A stretch of 36,030 nucleotides of DNA from Paenibacillus plantiphilus (GCF_927798095.1 NZ_CAKMMF010000044.1:1-36030); one strand, 5' to 3'. Shown: positions 8,538 to 17,079, numbered from the stretch's first letter. Translations and numbers: made by a program. The notes: generated by a model from the letters alone, not told the origin.

Positions 8538-8568
8538 AACTGAGGCAGCAAGCCTCAGTTCTTTTTTT
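8538..8568 (+). terminator. Rho-independent terminator after the 71-aa protein gene
   Basis: AACTGAGGC and GCCTCAGTT form a perfect 9-bp stem with a 5-base loop, followed by CTTTTTTT. It lies 18 bases after the stop codon. Confidence 0.92.
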
Positions 8569-8718
8569 GAGAGTGAAGGGAGGGAATTGATATCTGCTTT
8601 ACCCGGAGACTAAGGAGTAGGAGTCTATAGCACAAATGACAGGACAACGGAAGGGGAATGTTTTTAGTCCTCCCCAAAGCAGGCTGGAATTTGTACGATG
8701 GAGCTATTGATGCGCCAA

Positions 8719-9048
8719 CTAATTCTGATTCTTGTCGGCGGCGATCCATTTGCGGTATATGGTCAAGCTATCCAATAAATAATGGGCTTCTTCTTCGGTC
8801 ACTGTTTCCATGAGCAGCAAGCCGGAGCTGCGGTCCTTCTTCGTTGGATAAGGACGTTCTCGTCCGACCAGCTCATCGAGAGTCACTTCGAAGAAATCGG
8901 CAATACGAATCAGCGTTTCGAGATCAGGCTCATTAATATTGTTCTCATATTGGGAGATTGTCGACTTAGCTGTATTCAACAAGGAAGCAAGCTGCATTTG
9001 TGTCATGGAGTGGTTCTTGCGCAGCTCGCGCAATTGCTTACCGATCAT
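8719..9048 (-). CDS. XRE/Cro-CI family transcriptional regulator
   Basis: A 109-residue protein. An N-terminal helix-turn-helix of the Xre/SinR type spans about residues 5-60 (MTQMQLASLLNTAKSTISQY, then the usual EPDLETLIRIADFFEVTLDE). The helical C-terminal part (TEEEAHYLLDSLTIYRKWI) probably dimerises. It should bind DNA as a dimer at a palindromic operator. The only strong palindrome nearby is at 9196-9224 in the divergent promoter region, making the YjbR-like gene the natural target. The RBS is weak (GTTGATGG), which would suit low expression. The recognised site and inducer are not known. Confidence 0.9.
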   Translation of the reverse strand: MIGKQLRELRKNHSMTQMQLASLLNTAKSTISQYENNINEPDLETLIRIADFFEVTLDELVGRERPYPTKKDRSSGLLLMETVTEEEAHYLLDSLTIYRKWIAADKNQN

Positions 9049-9162
9049 GGTCCATCAACTCTTTTTAATGAATTGGGTGAGTGCTTCTCTATTAATTGTA
9101 CACGGTTAGACGGGTACCGTAATTGTCTGAGAGCTCGACTTCATGATACGTGTTATTATGGG

Positions 9163-9191
9163 TTGAAATTGTTGGAAATAGACGGTAGAAT
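9163..9191 (+). promoter_or_regulatory. Sigma-A promoter of the membrane YjbR-like gene
   Basis: TTGAAA (9163-9168) and TAGAAT (9186-9191) are separated by 17 bases. The predicted transcript starts inside the adjoining palindrome. Confidence 0.7.
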
Positions 9192-9195
9192 AAAA

Positions 9196-9224
9196 GAATA
9201 AGTTCATGATTCATGAACTTATTC
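9196..9224. promoter_or_regulatory. Perfect 29-bp palindrome, likely operator
   Basis: GAATAAGTTCATGA and TCATGAACTTATTC are exact reverse complements around a single central T. It begins five bases after the -10 box, so it covers the transcription start, a classic repressor position. The adjacent divergent XRE gene is the obvious candidate binder. No T run follows, so it is not a terminator. A 5'-UTR hairpin role is an alternative. Confidence 0.75.
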
Positions 9225-9265
9225 TGGTCCAGCTTTTCATTATGATAGTAAAGAGGAGTGGAATT

Positions 9266-9802
9266 ATGTTTTTGGCGCAGAGTCTTAACCCCTGGTTCGT
9301 CCTTGTTTCGGGCGCAATTTTATTTGGGCTGCTGTTCATTTTGGAACGGAGATGGAGAATCGAGAAGCGTGCTGTGTTATATTGGGTACAGCAATCTCGA
9401 CTGCAGCTGCAATATGGGGCTGAGGAGGAGATAGTGAGAGGAGAAAAAGAGGTGCAATCGTTAACGGAATTTTGTTTAGCCAAGAGAGGTGCAGTCAAGA
9501 CTTTTCCATTCGGACCGGAGCCGCTCGTAGTCAAGGTAGGCGAGAGAATGTTCGCGCTGATCACAGTTGGCAGCATTTCACTGAAATGCGATCCTGTCAT
9601 TGCCGAGAATCTGCGGGAGCAATATAAAGCCGTAACGCCAGGCTATCATATGAACAAGCAGCACTGGAATACGATTCAGCTCGATGGCTCAATCCCTGAA
9701 GAGGAGCTGCATGACATGATTAACCACTCCTATGATCTGGTCTTCAAGGGATTGACGAAGGATGAGAAGAAACGAATCGCTGTCTCCAAGTCATCGTCTT
9801 AA
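9266..9802 (+). CDS. Membrane-anchored YjbR/MmcQ-family protein
   Basis: A 178-residue protein with an unusual build. Residues 9-27 form one membrane helix (WFVLVSGAILFGLLFILE), followed by a charged linker. From about residue 62 there is a YjbR/MmcQ (CyaY-like fold) domain with the family features KTFPFGPE, SLKCDP, PGYHMNKQHWNTI and INHSYDLVFKGLTK. Family members are normally small soluble proteins of about 115-120 residues. Membership rests on these motifs; the family is annotated as DNA-binding-like, but its function is not settled. The start at 9266 follows GAGGAG with a 7-base gap; an in-frame ATG at 9206 lies inside the palindrome and has no RBS. It is probably controlled by the divergent XRE regulator. 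Confidence 0.8.
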   Translation: MFLAQSLNPWFVLVSGAILFGLLFILERRWRIEKRAVLYWVQQSRLQLQYGAEEEIVRGEKEVQSLTEFCLAKRGAVKTFPFGPEPLVVKVGERMFALITVGSISLKCDPVIAENLREQYKAVTPGYHMNKQHWNTIQLDGSIPEEELHDMINHSYDLVFKGLTKDEKKRIAVSKSSS

Positions 9803-9841
9803 TCTCATATTGTGATCGCTGTCCAATGCCGAACCCCTGTA

Positions 9842-11437
9842 TCATTCTGGCACAGGACGCCATTTCTTCACCTTGTACAGCCTCCATTGACCTTCGAAGT
9901 CATGCTCCAGCGTCGCCCAATAAACGCCTCCCTCGAACATGTCCGGATAGAGAGCATTGACTGCGCTCTTGGGGATATCCGGAAGCGGCTTGGGGATGAG
10001 AATGAAGTCAATCTCGTTGCCGGGCGGGTCATTCAGCGCTTGCTTGAACAAGTAGTCGCTCGTGATGAGATATTTCTTGGGATACTTGCTGCTGATCAGA
10101 ATGTTGTAGGCTGAATAGGAGTCCGTAAGAATAGTGGCATTGGAGTAATGCTCATCCATATGCGCAGCGATTCTCCGTTCGCGGGATTGTGCGATATAAT
10201 GCTCATTCTGACTCTGATCCTTCAGGAAATTGTTCTCATCAGGGGCGATGGAAGGCTCCGTCATCGCGTAAGTGAGCAGGACGGCTGTTCCGATCATAGC
10301 TGCAGCTATGATGCTGAAAGCGATTCTCTGTCGTGCTCCCTTGCGGAACCTGGAGAGCTCATAGGGAATCCATGCGACTGTCACCGGGAACACATACATA
10401 AAGTAGCGGAACCATCCGAAGGAGGATTCGCGCAGCAGAAGGGCATATTGCAAGGCAGGGACGGCAGCGAACAGCAGGAGTAGAATGGCTGTATCCCATT
10501 GCAGCAACCTGCGGCTGAAGAGTCGTAGAAGCAGCATGGCCAGCAGCGGGATCGAGAACCACAGCGTTTTTCGAATGACAAACCATAGGGCGAGCAGTGG
10601 ACTTTGGAAGATTTGCTGGAATGCGGCATCATTCTTGAGAGCCTCTGACTGCGCCACATTGGAATACTCTGAATTCAAGAAATAAAGCGGATTGCCCATT
10701 ATGAGGTAATTGAAAAAAATCCACAGCATGCCCGAGAATACAGCAGGCAGCAGCAGCAGAATCCAGGTTGCTTCGACCTTGTACAGCTTCTCCCGCAGTG
10801 GACGCAATCTGTCTTGTGCGGAATGCCGCATGAACAGCAGGGCGATAACGACCCCGAGCGCGAGCGATACACCAAAGGGAACCGCTTCATATCGTGTCCA
10901 GAAAGCAAACGCCAGTGCAAAGCTGGCCATAATAAGCGAGTTCGTTCCCCGATCCTTCAGCCATAGCGAGAACTGGACAACCGTCATCATAAGAAAATAG
11001 ACATAGAGGGAATCGCTAAGTCCGTTCGCCCCAAACAGAAATATAAATGGATTCAGGCTGTAGAGCAGGGCGAAAGGGATGCTGATTGCCGCTGACAGCC
11101 CGAACCGTCTTCCTGCGCTGTACAACATGACGACTGACAATCCGGCGAAGAGAGCGGATTGCAGCACAGCTGCGAGCCCTTGGGAAGCCAGAGCAGGGAA
11201 GAGAGGGTAGAGCGTCAGTATAACCAGCTCGACGAAGCTTGGCAGCGGATTCCATACGAAGCCGATAGCGCCCAGATGCGGATCGCGGCTGTACAGCACA
11301 TAGAAGGCATTCGCCACCCGGCTAATAGCATCGGAATGTATATATCCCACAATCGAGCTGAGATAATAGCCAAGTCCAAATTCTGCGATGAAGATTGCGG
11401 TGAATAAGAGGATGGCGAGACGATGACGTTTAAGCAC
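9842..11437 (-). CDS. Multi-spanning membrane glycosyltransferase-like protein (GT-C/GT39 type)
   Basis: A polytopic protein of 531 residues with about eleven hydrophobic segments and a C-terminal extracytoplasmic domain of roughly 120 residues. An acidic residue in the first outer loop (IHSDAISRVANAFYVLYSRD) fits the catalytic Asp of GT-C enzymes, which use polyprenyl-phosphate sugars. GTG at 11437 is the best start, because AGGAGG (11447-11452) lies nine bases upstream; the longer frame from ATG 11467 has no RBS. It is the last gene of the glycan operon. A neighbouring DPM1-like GT2 could supply its lipid-linked sugar donor. The acceptor is unknown. No terminator is seen in the 39 bases before the convergent YjbR-like gene. 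Confidence 0.75.
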   Translation of the reverse strand: MLKRHRLAILLFTAIFIAEFGLGYYLSSIVGYIHSDAISRVANAFYVLYSRDPHLGAIGFVWNPLPSFVELVILTLYPLFPALASQGLAAVLQSALFAGLSVVMLYSAGRRFGLSAAISIPFALLYSLNPFIFLFGANGLSDSLYVYFLMMTVVQFSLWLKDRGTNSLIMASFALAFAFWTRYEAVPFGVSLALGVVIALLFMRHSAQDRLRPLREKLYKVEATWILLLLPAVFSGMLWIFFNYLIMGNPLYFLNSEYSNVAQSEALKNDAAFQQIFQSPLLALWFVIRKTLWFSIPLLAMLLLRLFSRRLLQWDTAILLLLFAAVPALQYALLLRESSFGWFRYFMYVFPVTVAWIPYELSRFRKGARQRIAFSIIAAAMIGTAVLLTYAMTEPSIAPDENNFLKDQSQNEHYIAQSRERRIAAHMDEHYSNATILTDSYSAYNILISSKYPKKYLITSDYLFKQALNDPPGNEIDFILIPKPLPDIPKSAVNALYPDMFEGGVYWATLEHDFEGQWRLYKVKKWRPVPE

Positions 11438-11478
11438 AGGCGGCAGCCTCCTTTCTCTACTGTTCATTGTGTGTCAGC

Positions 11479-11898
11479 TCAGTGTTTGTGCAGCTGTTCG
11501 GAAGCTGCTGATACCCGAAACGTCCAGAGCCGGTTAATGGCGTAATTATGGAGAGGCACAACGACTGTGACGAAAGCTTGTCCCAGCCAATAGGGCAGCG
11601 ACAGCAGCTCCACTGACGCATACATAACAATTGTGTTTATTAGCAGTCCGGAGCTGGAAACGATCGTGTAGCGGATGAACTGCTTCATATCCATGCCTTC
11701 TCCGGTTCTGCGAAATGTCCATTTGCTGTTCAAAATATAGGAGATGATCAGAACAGCCAGGAAACCGAGCGCCGAACCGGCCACGGGATGAACGCCCGTC
11801 CATTCCACAAGCGCAATAAGCAGACCCCAATGAATCGCTGTCCCCAGAAGCCCGACGAGGGCGTATTTAACGATGGAATGCTGAAGCAATGTATTCAT
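11479..11898 (-). CDS. GtrA family membrane protein
   Basis: 139 residues with four hydrophobic segments and the GtrA signatures KYALVGLLGTAIHWG near the N-terminus, NSKWTFRR after the second segment and NYAINRLWTFR near the C-terminus. GtrA proteins are thought to help flip or present polyprenyl-phosphate-linked sugars and are commonly encoded beside a DPM1-like GT2, as here. The start at 11898 is preceded by GAGAGGG; a longer frame from 11958 is less likely. Its 5' end overlaps the GT2 gene by 32 bases, indicating a coupled operon. Confidence 0.88.
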   Translation of the reverse strand: MNTLLQHSIVKYALVGLLGTAIHWGLLIALVEWTGVHPVAGSALGFLAVLIISYILNSKWTFRRTGEGMDMKQFIRYTIVSSSGLLINTIVMYASVELLSLPYWLGQAFVTVVVPLHNYAINRLWTFRVSAASEQLHKH

Positions 11899-12871
11899 GG
11901 CCTTGAACCCTCTCACTGTCTGTCGTAGAGGAGCTGGCTCCTGTATGCTTCTCCGCAATGAGATAGCGGGGGCGACCCTTGACCTCTTGATAGATGGCGG
12001 CGATATATTCGCCTATGATGCCAAGCGAGATCATGAGGAAGCTGCCGATGATGAGCAGCAGCAGAATGACTGTCGTAAAGCCGGTAACGGCGGCGCCCTG
12101 CAGCTTCTGGACAAGGGTGTTGATGCCGAGTGCGACCGAGCCCATCAGGAAGAGGATTCCGATCATGCTGACGATCCGCAGCGGTATCGTCGAGAATGCG
12201 ACGATAGCATGCATGGCAAGCCCGGTCAGTCTGTTGATGCTGAACCGGCTGGCGCCTTCTTCTCTTGGCGGGACATGGAACGAGATTGTGGCCCGTTTGT
12301 ACCCGAGCCAGGCCGACATGCCGCGGAAAAAGGGGATGCGCTCGGGCAGACTTCGCCAGGCGGCCACCACCTTGGCATCCATCAGCTTATAGTCAGAAGC
12401 ATCACGCAGATTGAACCCCGACAGACCATTCAGTACGCGGTAGAACAGGGAGGCTCCGATGCGCTTGACCACGGATTCCTTGCCCCGGCTCTCCTTCACA
12501 CATTCAATGACCTCCAGCTTCTGCTCGCGCCACATGCGCACCATCTGTGGAATCAGCGCGGGAGGATGCTGCAGATCGCCGTCCATCAGAATGACAGCCT
12601 GCCCTTGAGCATGCTCAAGTCCGGCGCATAATGCCAGTTCCTTGCCGAAATTCCGGCTGAGCCGCATAATCGTCAGCTGCTTCCGTTCATGCGAAAGACT
12701 GACGAGCTGCTGCCATGTCCCGTCCTTCGAGCCGTCATCGACAACGATAAGCTCGAAGGAGGGCGTAATGGCAGCGACTGTATCCGCTATGACACGGAGA
12801 GAAGCTGCGATATGTCCGGCTTCGTTATAGACAGGCACAACGATGGATAGCTCCAGATGGGCTGTTTCCAT
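11867..12871 (-). CDS. DPM1/ArnC-like family 2 glycosyltransferase
   Basis: 334 residues. The cytosolic GT-A domain shows SIVVPVYNEAG (nucleotide-sugar binding), VVDDGSKDGTW and the metal-binding LMDGDLQHPP, followed by two C-terminal membrane helices (about residues 230-300) of the PglI/GtrB/ArnC group. It should transfer a sugar from a nucleotide donor to undecaprenyl phosphate. The ATG at 12871 is preferred over 12877, since AAGGGGG lies seven bases upstream of the former and touches the latter. It sits 101 bases behind the MshEN glycosyltransferase and overlaps gtrA. It may make the lipid-linked donor for the GT-C protein at the end of the operon. Confidence 0.92.
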   Translation of the reverse strand: METAHLELSIVVPVYNEAGHIAASLRVIADTVAAITPSFELIVVDDGSKDGTWQQLVSLSHERKQLTIMRLSRNFGKELALCAGLEHAQGQAVILMDGDLQHPPALIPQMVRMWREQKLEVIECVKESRGKESVVKRIGASLFYRVLNGLSGFNLRDASDYKLMDAKVVAAWRSLPERIPFFRGMSAWLGYKRATISFHVPPREEGASRFSINRLTGLAMHAIVAFSTIPLRIVSMIGILFLMGSVALGINTLVQKLQGAAVTGFTTVILLLLIIGSFLMISLGIIGEYIAAIYQEVKGRPRYLIAEKHTGASSSTTDSERVQGHEYIASAFHR

Positions 12872-12972
12872 GACCATTCCCCCTTTTGACCTAAGCGCTC
12901 ATGCTGCTGAATGTGAATGGCGTGCGGTTTGGTGCTGCATGACGGCGGTCGCTCGACCACCTCGTCCTATAA

Positions 12973-15390
12973 TCAGCCCTGCGGCGGTGTTGTCGCAGGC
13001 TCTTCGGATACATCTGCCGTGTCGGCAGCCTGTTGATGGATGGCTTGCAGGTTATGCTCAGCCAGCGATTGCGACAGTGCAGGCTGCTCTGTCAAGCCAT
13101 GCTCGGTCTTCTCCCAATAGAATGGCTTTGTGATCAGCTGCCAGGCGGCCTTCATTGCTGCAATGCTCATAAGCACCCAATAGATCGGCGACAGGATTGC
13201 ATAACGCACCAGCTTGTAAGAGAAGAAGCGGTCGCCTCTATTTTCCAGCTCATGAATAACCCAATAGACGCCTGCAACATTGCTGAAGATGAACAGAAAG
13301 TTGCCGACATAAAACTCGAAGCTGGCCAAATAGTAAATAAATCCAGGGAAGAACTGCTGAATCATGCCGACCTGAAAGCCGAACCAAAGCACGAGCATGA
13401 GCCAGAAGATCGGATTAAGCAGCGGCAGCAGCGGTGTAGCCAATATCATGACCTGAAAGCCGATGAAGCCCTTGAAGCCAATCTCCCTGACGAGCTTGAC
13501 CGGATTCCTCATATGAACAAGCCAGGTTTGCAAATATCCCTTGAACCAGCGGGAACGCTGGCGAATCCAGTTGCCGGTGCGGCTGTTCGCTTCCTCCCAG
13601 GTTCGAGAATCCACGATAGCCGTCTTGTAGCCGTGCTTGTATAGCCGAATACCCAGATCGGCATCCTCTGTGACATTGTAGGGATCCCATGCGCCCAGCT
13701 CTTGAAGCACAGACATCTTGAAATGGTTGGACGTGCCTCCCAGAGGGATGGGCACATTAAGCTGCATAATGCCGGGCAGAAGCAGCTCGAACCACATGCT
13801 GTATTCTTGTGTGAACCAGCGTGTGAGCAGATTCTGATCACTGTTGAAATAGTTGAGCTTGGCCTGAATGCAGGCAAATTCCTCTGGACATTGTCTGAAG
13901 GTCAGGAATACCTTCTTAAGCTGATCGGGGTCAGGCTGATCCTCCGCATCATAAATGACGACATATTCCCCGCGAGCGCGTATGAGACCGTAATTGCAAG
14001 CCTTCGGCTTCGTCTTGGGCAGCCCGTCCGGCACAACCAGCACCGTATAGTAGGGAGGAAGATTCATCTCCGTCAAAATCGTGCGCATCTCATCGTCATC
14101 CTCTTCGATAAGCAGCCGCACATCCAGCTTCGCCTTGGGATAATCCAGACGCTCCAAATTATGCAGCAGATGAGGAACAACCTGTGCTTCCTTGTACATA
14201 GGCACTAGAATCGTGTAGACGGGGAGCTCGCGCTCGTCTATTGCGGCAATTTCCTCTGGCGTGTATCGGAACTGCGAGTTCCGCCTTGAACCGAAGAGAA
14301 TGACGGTGAACTTAAAGCTGGACATGACAAAATAGAAAAGCTGGATGATCAGATTCACCGTGAGCAGCGTAGCCCAGAATTGAAATGATAAGCCGATCGC
14401 GATCGCGATGACGACCAGCACGAATCCGCCGATCTGCAAGCGGGTAAAGGTTTGCAGCGCTGAATTGTGCGGCTGCTCGTCAGCAAGCTTCGATATGCTC
14501 TCGTGCAGCATTTCCGAGCCATAAATATCGCGCCAGAAACGCTCCATCTCAGCTCTTGTTGCGAGGACCTGCTCCAGCGGCATGCCGAGCAGCTCTTGAA
14601 CCTTCTCCATCTGTTCTTCTGTTAATGGATCGCTGACCGCTACCAGGAAACGATTAATATACTGATGGATAACAACGATGCCCAGCTCGCGGGCGAGCTC
14701 TTCCGGCAATCGGACAGGGGTGTTGATACTGAGCTCGCTGCCAATGCGGCCGATATTGTTCTGCGACGCGATAGCTCTGTAGAGGTCTTCGGCTTCAATG
14801 AGCTGCAAGGACAGCAGAATGTCGCCGAGCAGTCCGCCGCTCTTCTGCTGGAACAGAAGAGCTTGCTGCAGCTGCTCCTCCGTAATGAGCGCTGCCTCGA
14901 CAAGCTGGTCGCCCAGTCGGCCTTTCTTAGGCTGCGAGGTTACAACCTCATCCAGCTGCTGTACGGACAGGAAGCCCATATCAATGAGAATATCGCCAAG
15001 TCTGCCGCCGAACTGCTTCTGCGAGCTCATAGCCGCTTCAAGCTGAGCATCAGTGATTGTACCCGCATCCACCAATGCATCTCCCATTCGAAGCGGCGTT
15101 GACGGGCTGGAAGATGGCTCAGCGTCCTCCTCGACAGGTGAAGGGCCGACTTTGGCTTCTGCATCGGACGGAGGGGCTTCTTCCAGATGGCGGATGCGGA
15201 CGAACGTCTCATCCCGCCGCTTGCGCAGCTGCTCCGTCTCCGCCTCAAGCCGCTGGATCGCGAGCTTATGCGCAGCACGCTGCTGTTCCAAGCTATGAAC
15301 GGCCTGCTCAAGCAGTGCTTGCTCCGCAGCAATACGGCGATTCGCTGAACGCCGATTGATGCCGATCAGCGCTGACCGCAGCCGTTTCAT
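12973..15390 (-). CDS. Family 2 glycosyltransferase with coiled coil and tandem MshEN domains
   Basis: 805 residues in four parts. Residues 15-70 form a Glu/Arg/Gln-rich coiled coil. Residues 100-211 hold four MshEN-type half-motifs (starting at RMGDALV, RLGDILI, RLGDQLV and LLGDILL, each followed by a xxQL.....Q pattern). Residues 222-290 resemble the rest of the GspE N-terminal domain. From about 315 there are membrane segments and a processive GT2 domain with TILVPMYKE, VIYDAEDQPD, TEDADLG and QRSRW, then more membrane helices. MshEN domains are established c-di-GMP receptors, and a related GT2-MshEN fusion is NfrB. A polysaccharide synthase switched by c-di-GMP is therefore a reasonable inference. 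It starts at ATG 15390, overlapping the preceding stop as ATGA. Confidence 0.9.
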   Translation of the reverse strand: MKRLRSALIGINRRSANRRIAAEQALLEQAVHSLEQQRAAHKLAIQRLEAETEQLRKRRDETFVRIRHLEEAPPSDAEAKVGPSPVEEDAEPSSSPSTPLRMGDALVDAGTITDAQLEAAMSSQKQFGGRLGDILIDMGFLSVQQLDEVVTSQPKKGRLGDQLVEAALITEEQLQQALLFQQKSGGLLGDILLSLQLIEAEDLYRAIASQNNIGRIGSELSINTPVRLPEELARELGIVVIHQYINRFLVAVSDPLTEEQMEKVQELLGMPLEQVLATRAEMERFWRDIYGSEMLHESISKLADEQPHNSALQTFTRLQIGGFVLVVIAIAIGLSFQFWATLLTVNLIIQLFYFVMSSFKFTVILFGSRRNSQFRYTPEEIAAIDERELPVYTILVPMYKEAQVVPHLLHNLERLDYPKAKLDVRLLIEEDDDEMRTILTEMNLPPYYTVLVVPDGLPKTKPKACNYGLIRARGEYVVIYDAEDQPDPDQLKKVFLTFRQCPEEFACIQAKLNYFNSDQNLLTRWFTQEYSMWFELLLPGIMQLNVPIPLGGTSNHFKMSVLQELGAWDPYNVTEDADLGIRLYKHGYKTAIVDSRTWEEANSRTGNWIRQRSRWFKGYLQTWLVHMRNPVKLVREIGFKGFIGFQVMILATPLLPLLNPIFWLMLVLWFGFQVGMIQQFFPGFIYYLASFEFYVGNFLFIFSNVAGVYWVIHELENRGDRFFSYKLVRYAILSPIYWVLMSIAAMKAAWQLITKPFYWEKTEHGLTEQPALSQSLAEHNLQAIHQQAADTADVSEEPATTPPQG

Positions 15391-15668
15391 GATGGATCAG
15401 AGCCTTCTCCGGAGCCGTTACCTGGTCCTGCTTCTGATCCTGGTATAGCTTCTGCATCAATGATCCGTCTTTCCAATGCAAGCGCCTCGAAGAGATCCCC
15501 TCGCAGCAGTTCAGCCTCCTTCTGCCTGGCTGCAAACCGCTCCTCGAATTTGGCTTGCTCGCATGCGAGCTGATCCTGTATTATTGTCAGCTCCAGTCGA
15601 ACCAGCTCCAGATACCGCTGAACATCATCGGGATGATAGCCTCCGAGCGTACGTTTGTAATTCATCAT
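15387..15668 (-). CDS. Small DivIVA-like coiled-coil protein (93 aa)
   Basis: The start ATG at 15668 follows AAGGAGGG with a seven-base gap. The product opens MMNYKRTLGGYHPDDVQRYL, recalling the GY...DVD.FL lipid-binding start of DivIVA/GpsB proteins. A single long coiled coil follows (residues 20-70), then a Gly/Ser/Pro-rich acidic tail. Its stop overlaps the MshEN glycosyltransferase start (ATGA), so the two are translationally coupled, and both carry coiled coils. It could target or assemble the synthase at the membrane; this is inference. The match to DivIVA is short, so I do not assign the family. The much longer open frame up to 15845 overlaps manC and is not used. Confidence 0.75.
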   Translation of the reverse strand: MMNYKRTLGGYHPDDVQRYLELVRLELTIIQDQLACEQAKFEERFAARQKEAELLRGDLFEALALERRIIDAEAIPGSEAGPGNGSGEGSDPS

Positions 15669-15699
15669 TGACAGTCCCTCCTTCAACCTGGTTGGCGCT

Positions 15700-17025
15700 T
15701 TATTCGGATGCTTGTGCAGCGGGTAGAACGACTTCCAGCATTTCGGTGGCGACAGCAGCCTCGTAGGAGCAGTTGAAGGAAGGATGAATGGTGTTGCCTT
15801 CCCTGATGGCGACATCCTCATCGCCTGCTCTGTATATGCCTTCACCGCTCAGAATAATCCAGATCGTCACCGCAGCGGAGTCCTTGCAGCAAAGCTCCTG
15901 TCCTGACAGGAGATGCACGCGCCTTGTTATCGCAGCGGGCGATCCATTCTTGTCCACGCGATCAATCGTTCTCGTCCAGCCTGAACCGGCAGCCGCTGCA
16001 GGCTGGGCAGCTGCGGACGGCAGCTGATCGATCAACGGTCTTAGCCCGTTCGCGGTTTTCTTCGCGGTAACGAGAATTCCTTCATGCCCGGCCACGATGA
16101 CAGCATGATCAATGCCTGAGACGAGGACAGGCAGCTGGAGCTCGTTCATAATGTGCGTGTCGCTGCAATCCGGAGCAATCAGCCCCAGGCCGTATACATC
16201 TTCATCCATTGCTTGCGACAGCGCGTCCCAAGTGCCGAGATCAGACCAGCGGCCTTCATAAACGAGCGATGCCAGCTGCCGTTCATTCTCGATAACCGCA
16301 TAATCAAAGCTGATGGACGGCAGCAGGTGATAATGGCTGCGCAGCCATTCATAGTCCGCCTCAAGCTCCAGCTCATGAATGAGCTCCAGCATATAGGACA
16401 AACGGAGCGCGAATACGCCGCAGTTCCATAACGCTCCCTTGGCAATAAGCGACTTGGCGGCAGCTTCATCCGGCTTTTCGACAAAACGATCAATGGGAAG
16501 AACGGACGCCTCTGAATAGATAGCTTGTCCGGCTGCAGAAGCGGGCACGATATAACCGAACTTGCCGGACGGTTCCGTTGGCCTGACCCCAATCAAGCCG
16601 ATGGACGTCTGATTGAGCTGAATAAGCCTGTCCAACTGAAACAGCATCGAGTAGAAGGAAGAGTCGGTCAGATGATCGACAGGCAGAACAATAATCGTTT
16701 CGTTGGGGTCTGTCTCCAGAACAGCATGCAAATAAGCTGCGCACAGGAGAATAGCAGGATAAGTATCTTTTCTCTCGGGTTCAATGACGGTGTTTATATG
16801 GGCTCCAAGCTGCCTGTGCAGCTGTCCGATTTGTTTGCTGGTGGCGGCGACGACCACATCCTCTTCAAGACCAAGCCGCTTCAAGTGCTCCATCGTTGCT
16901 TGCACCATCGACAACTGCCGGCCCGAATGATCCGGTAAAACTTGAAGAAATTGTTTGGAGCGTGATTGTGACGATAGTGGCCATAGCCGTTTGCCTGAAC
17001 CACCGGAAAGAAGGATAATCTTCAT
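15700..17025 (-). CDS. manC: Mannose-1-phosphate guanylyltransferase with C-terminal cupin-like region
   Basis: 441 residues. The N-terminal nucleotidyltransferase begins MKIILLSGGSGKRLWPLSSQ with SKQFLQVL, the GTP/sugar-phosphate signature. IIVLPVDHLT and the catalytic-lysine motif RFVEKPDEAAAK follow. The last 100 residues form a cupin-like segment (LLSGQELCC, WIILSGEGIYRAGDEDV) as in type II ManC/AlgA enzymes, though without the full isomerase motif. It makes GDP-mannose from mannose-1-phosphate and GTP, a donor for the glycosyltransferases downstream. As first gene of the operon it has a good promoter and GAGGAGGG RBS. Activity on another hexose-1-phosphate is possible. Confidence 0.85.
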   Translation of the reverse strand: MKIILLSGGSGKRLWPLSSQSRSKQFLQVLPDHSGRQLSMVQATMEHLKRLGLEEDVVVAATSKQIGQLHRQLGAHINTVIEPERKDTYPAILLCAAYLHAVLETDPNETIIVLPVDHLTDSSFYSMLFQLDRLIQLNQTSIGLIGVRPTEPSGKFGYIVPASAAGQAIYSEASVLPIDRFVEKPDEAAAKSLIAKGALWNCGVFALRLSYMLELIHELELEADYEWLRSHYHLLPSISFDYAVIENERQLASLVYEGRWSDLGTWDALSQAMDEDVYGLGLIAPDCSDTHIMNELQLPVLVSGIDHAVIVAGHEGILVTAKKTANGLRPLIDQLPSAAAQPAAAAGSGWTRTIDRVDKNGSPAAITRRVHLLSGQELCCKDSAAVTIWIILSGEGIYRAGDEDVAIREGNTIHPSFNCSYEAAVATEMLEVVLPAAQASE

Positions 17026-17049
17026 ATGTCCCTCCTCGCAGCCTGATGT

Positions 17050-17079
17050 AGTATATTAGACTTATTTTTTCGGTATCAA
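17050..17079 (-). promoter_or_regulatory. Sigma-A promoter of the glycan operon
   Basis: Reading the minus strand, TTGATA (17074-17079) and TATACT (17050-17055) are 18 bases apart, upstream of manC and its GAGGAGGG RBS. Confidence 0.6.

Noticed and set aside
9206..9265. Upstream ATG for the YjbR-like protein
   Set aside because: The start lies inside the palindrome without an RBS; ATG 9266 has GAGGAG at the right distance.
13033..13644. Plus-strand frames inside the glycan operon
   Set aside because: They are shadows of the MshEN glycosyltransferase with no RBS and no recognisable domains.
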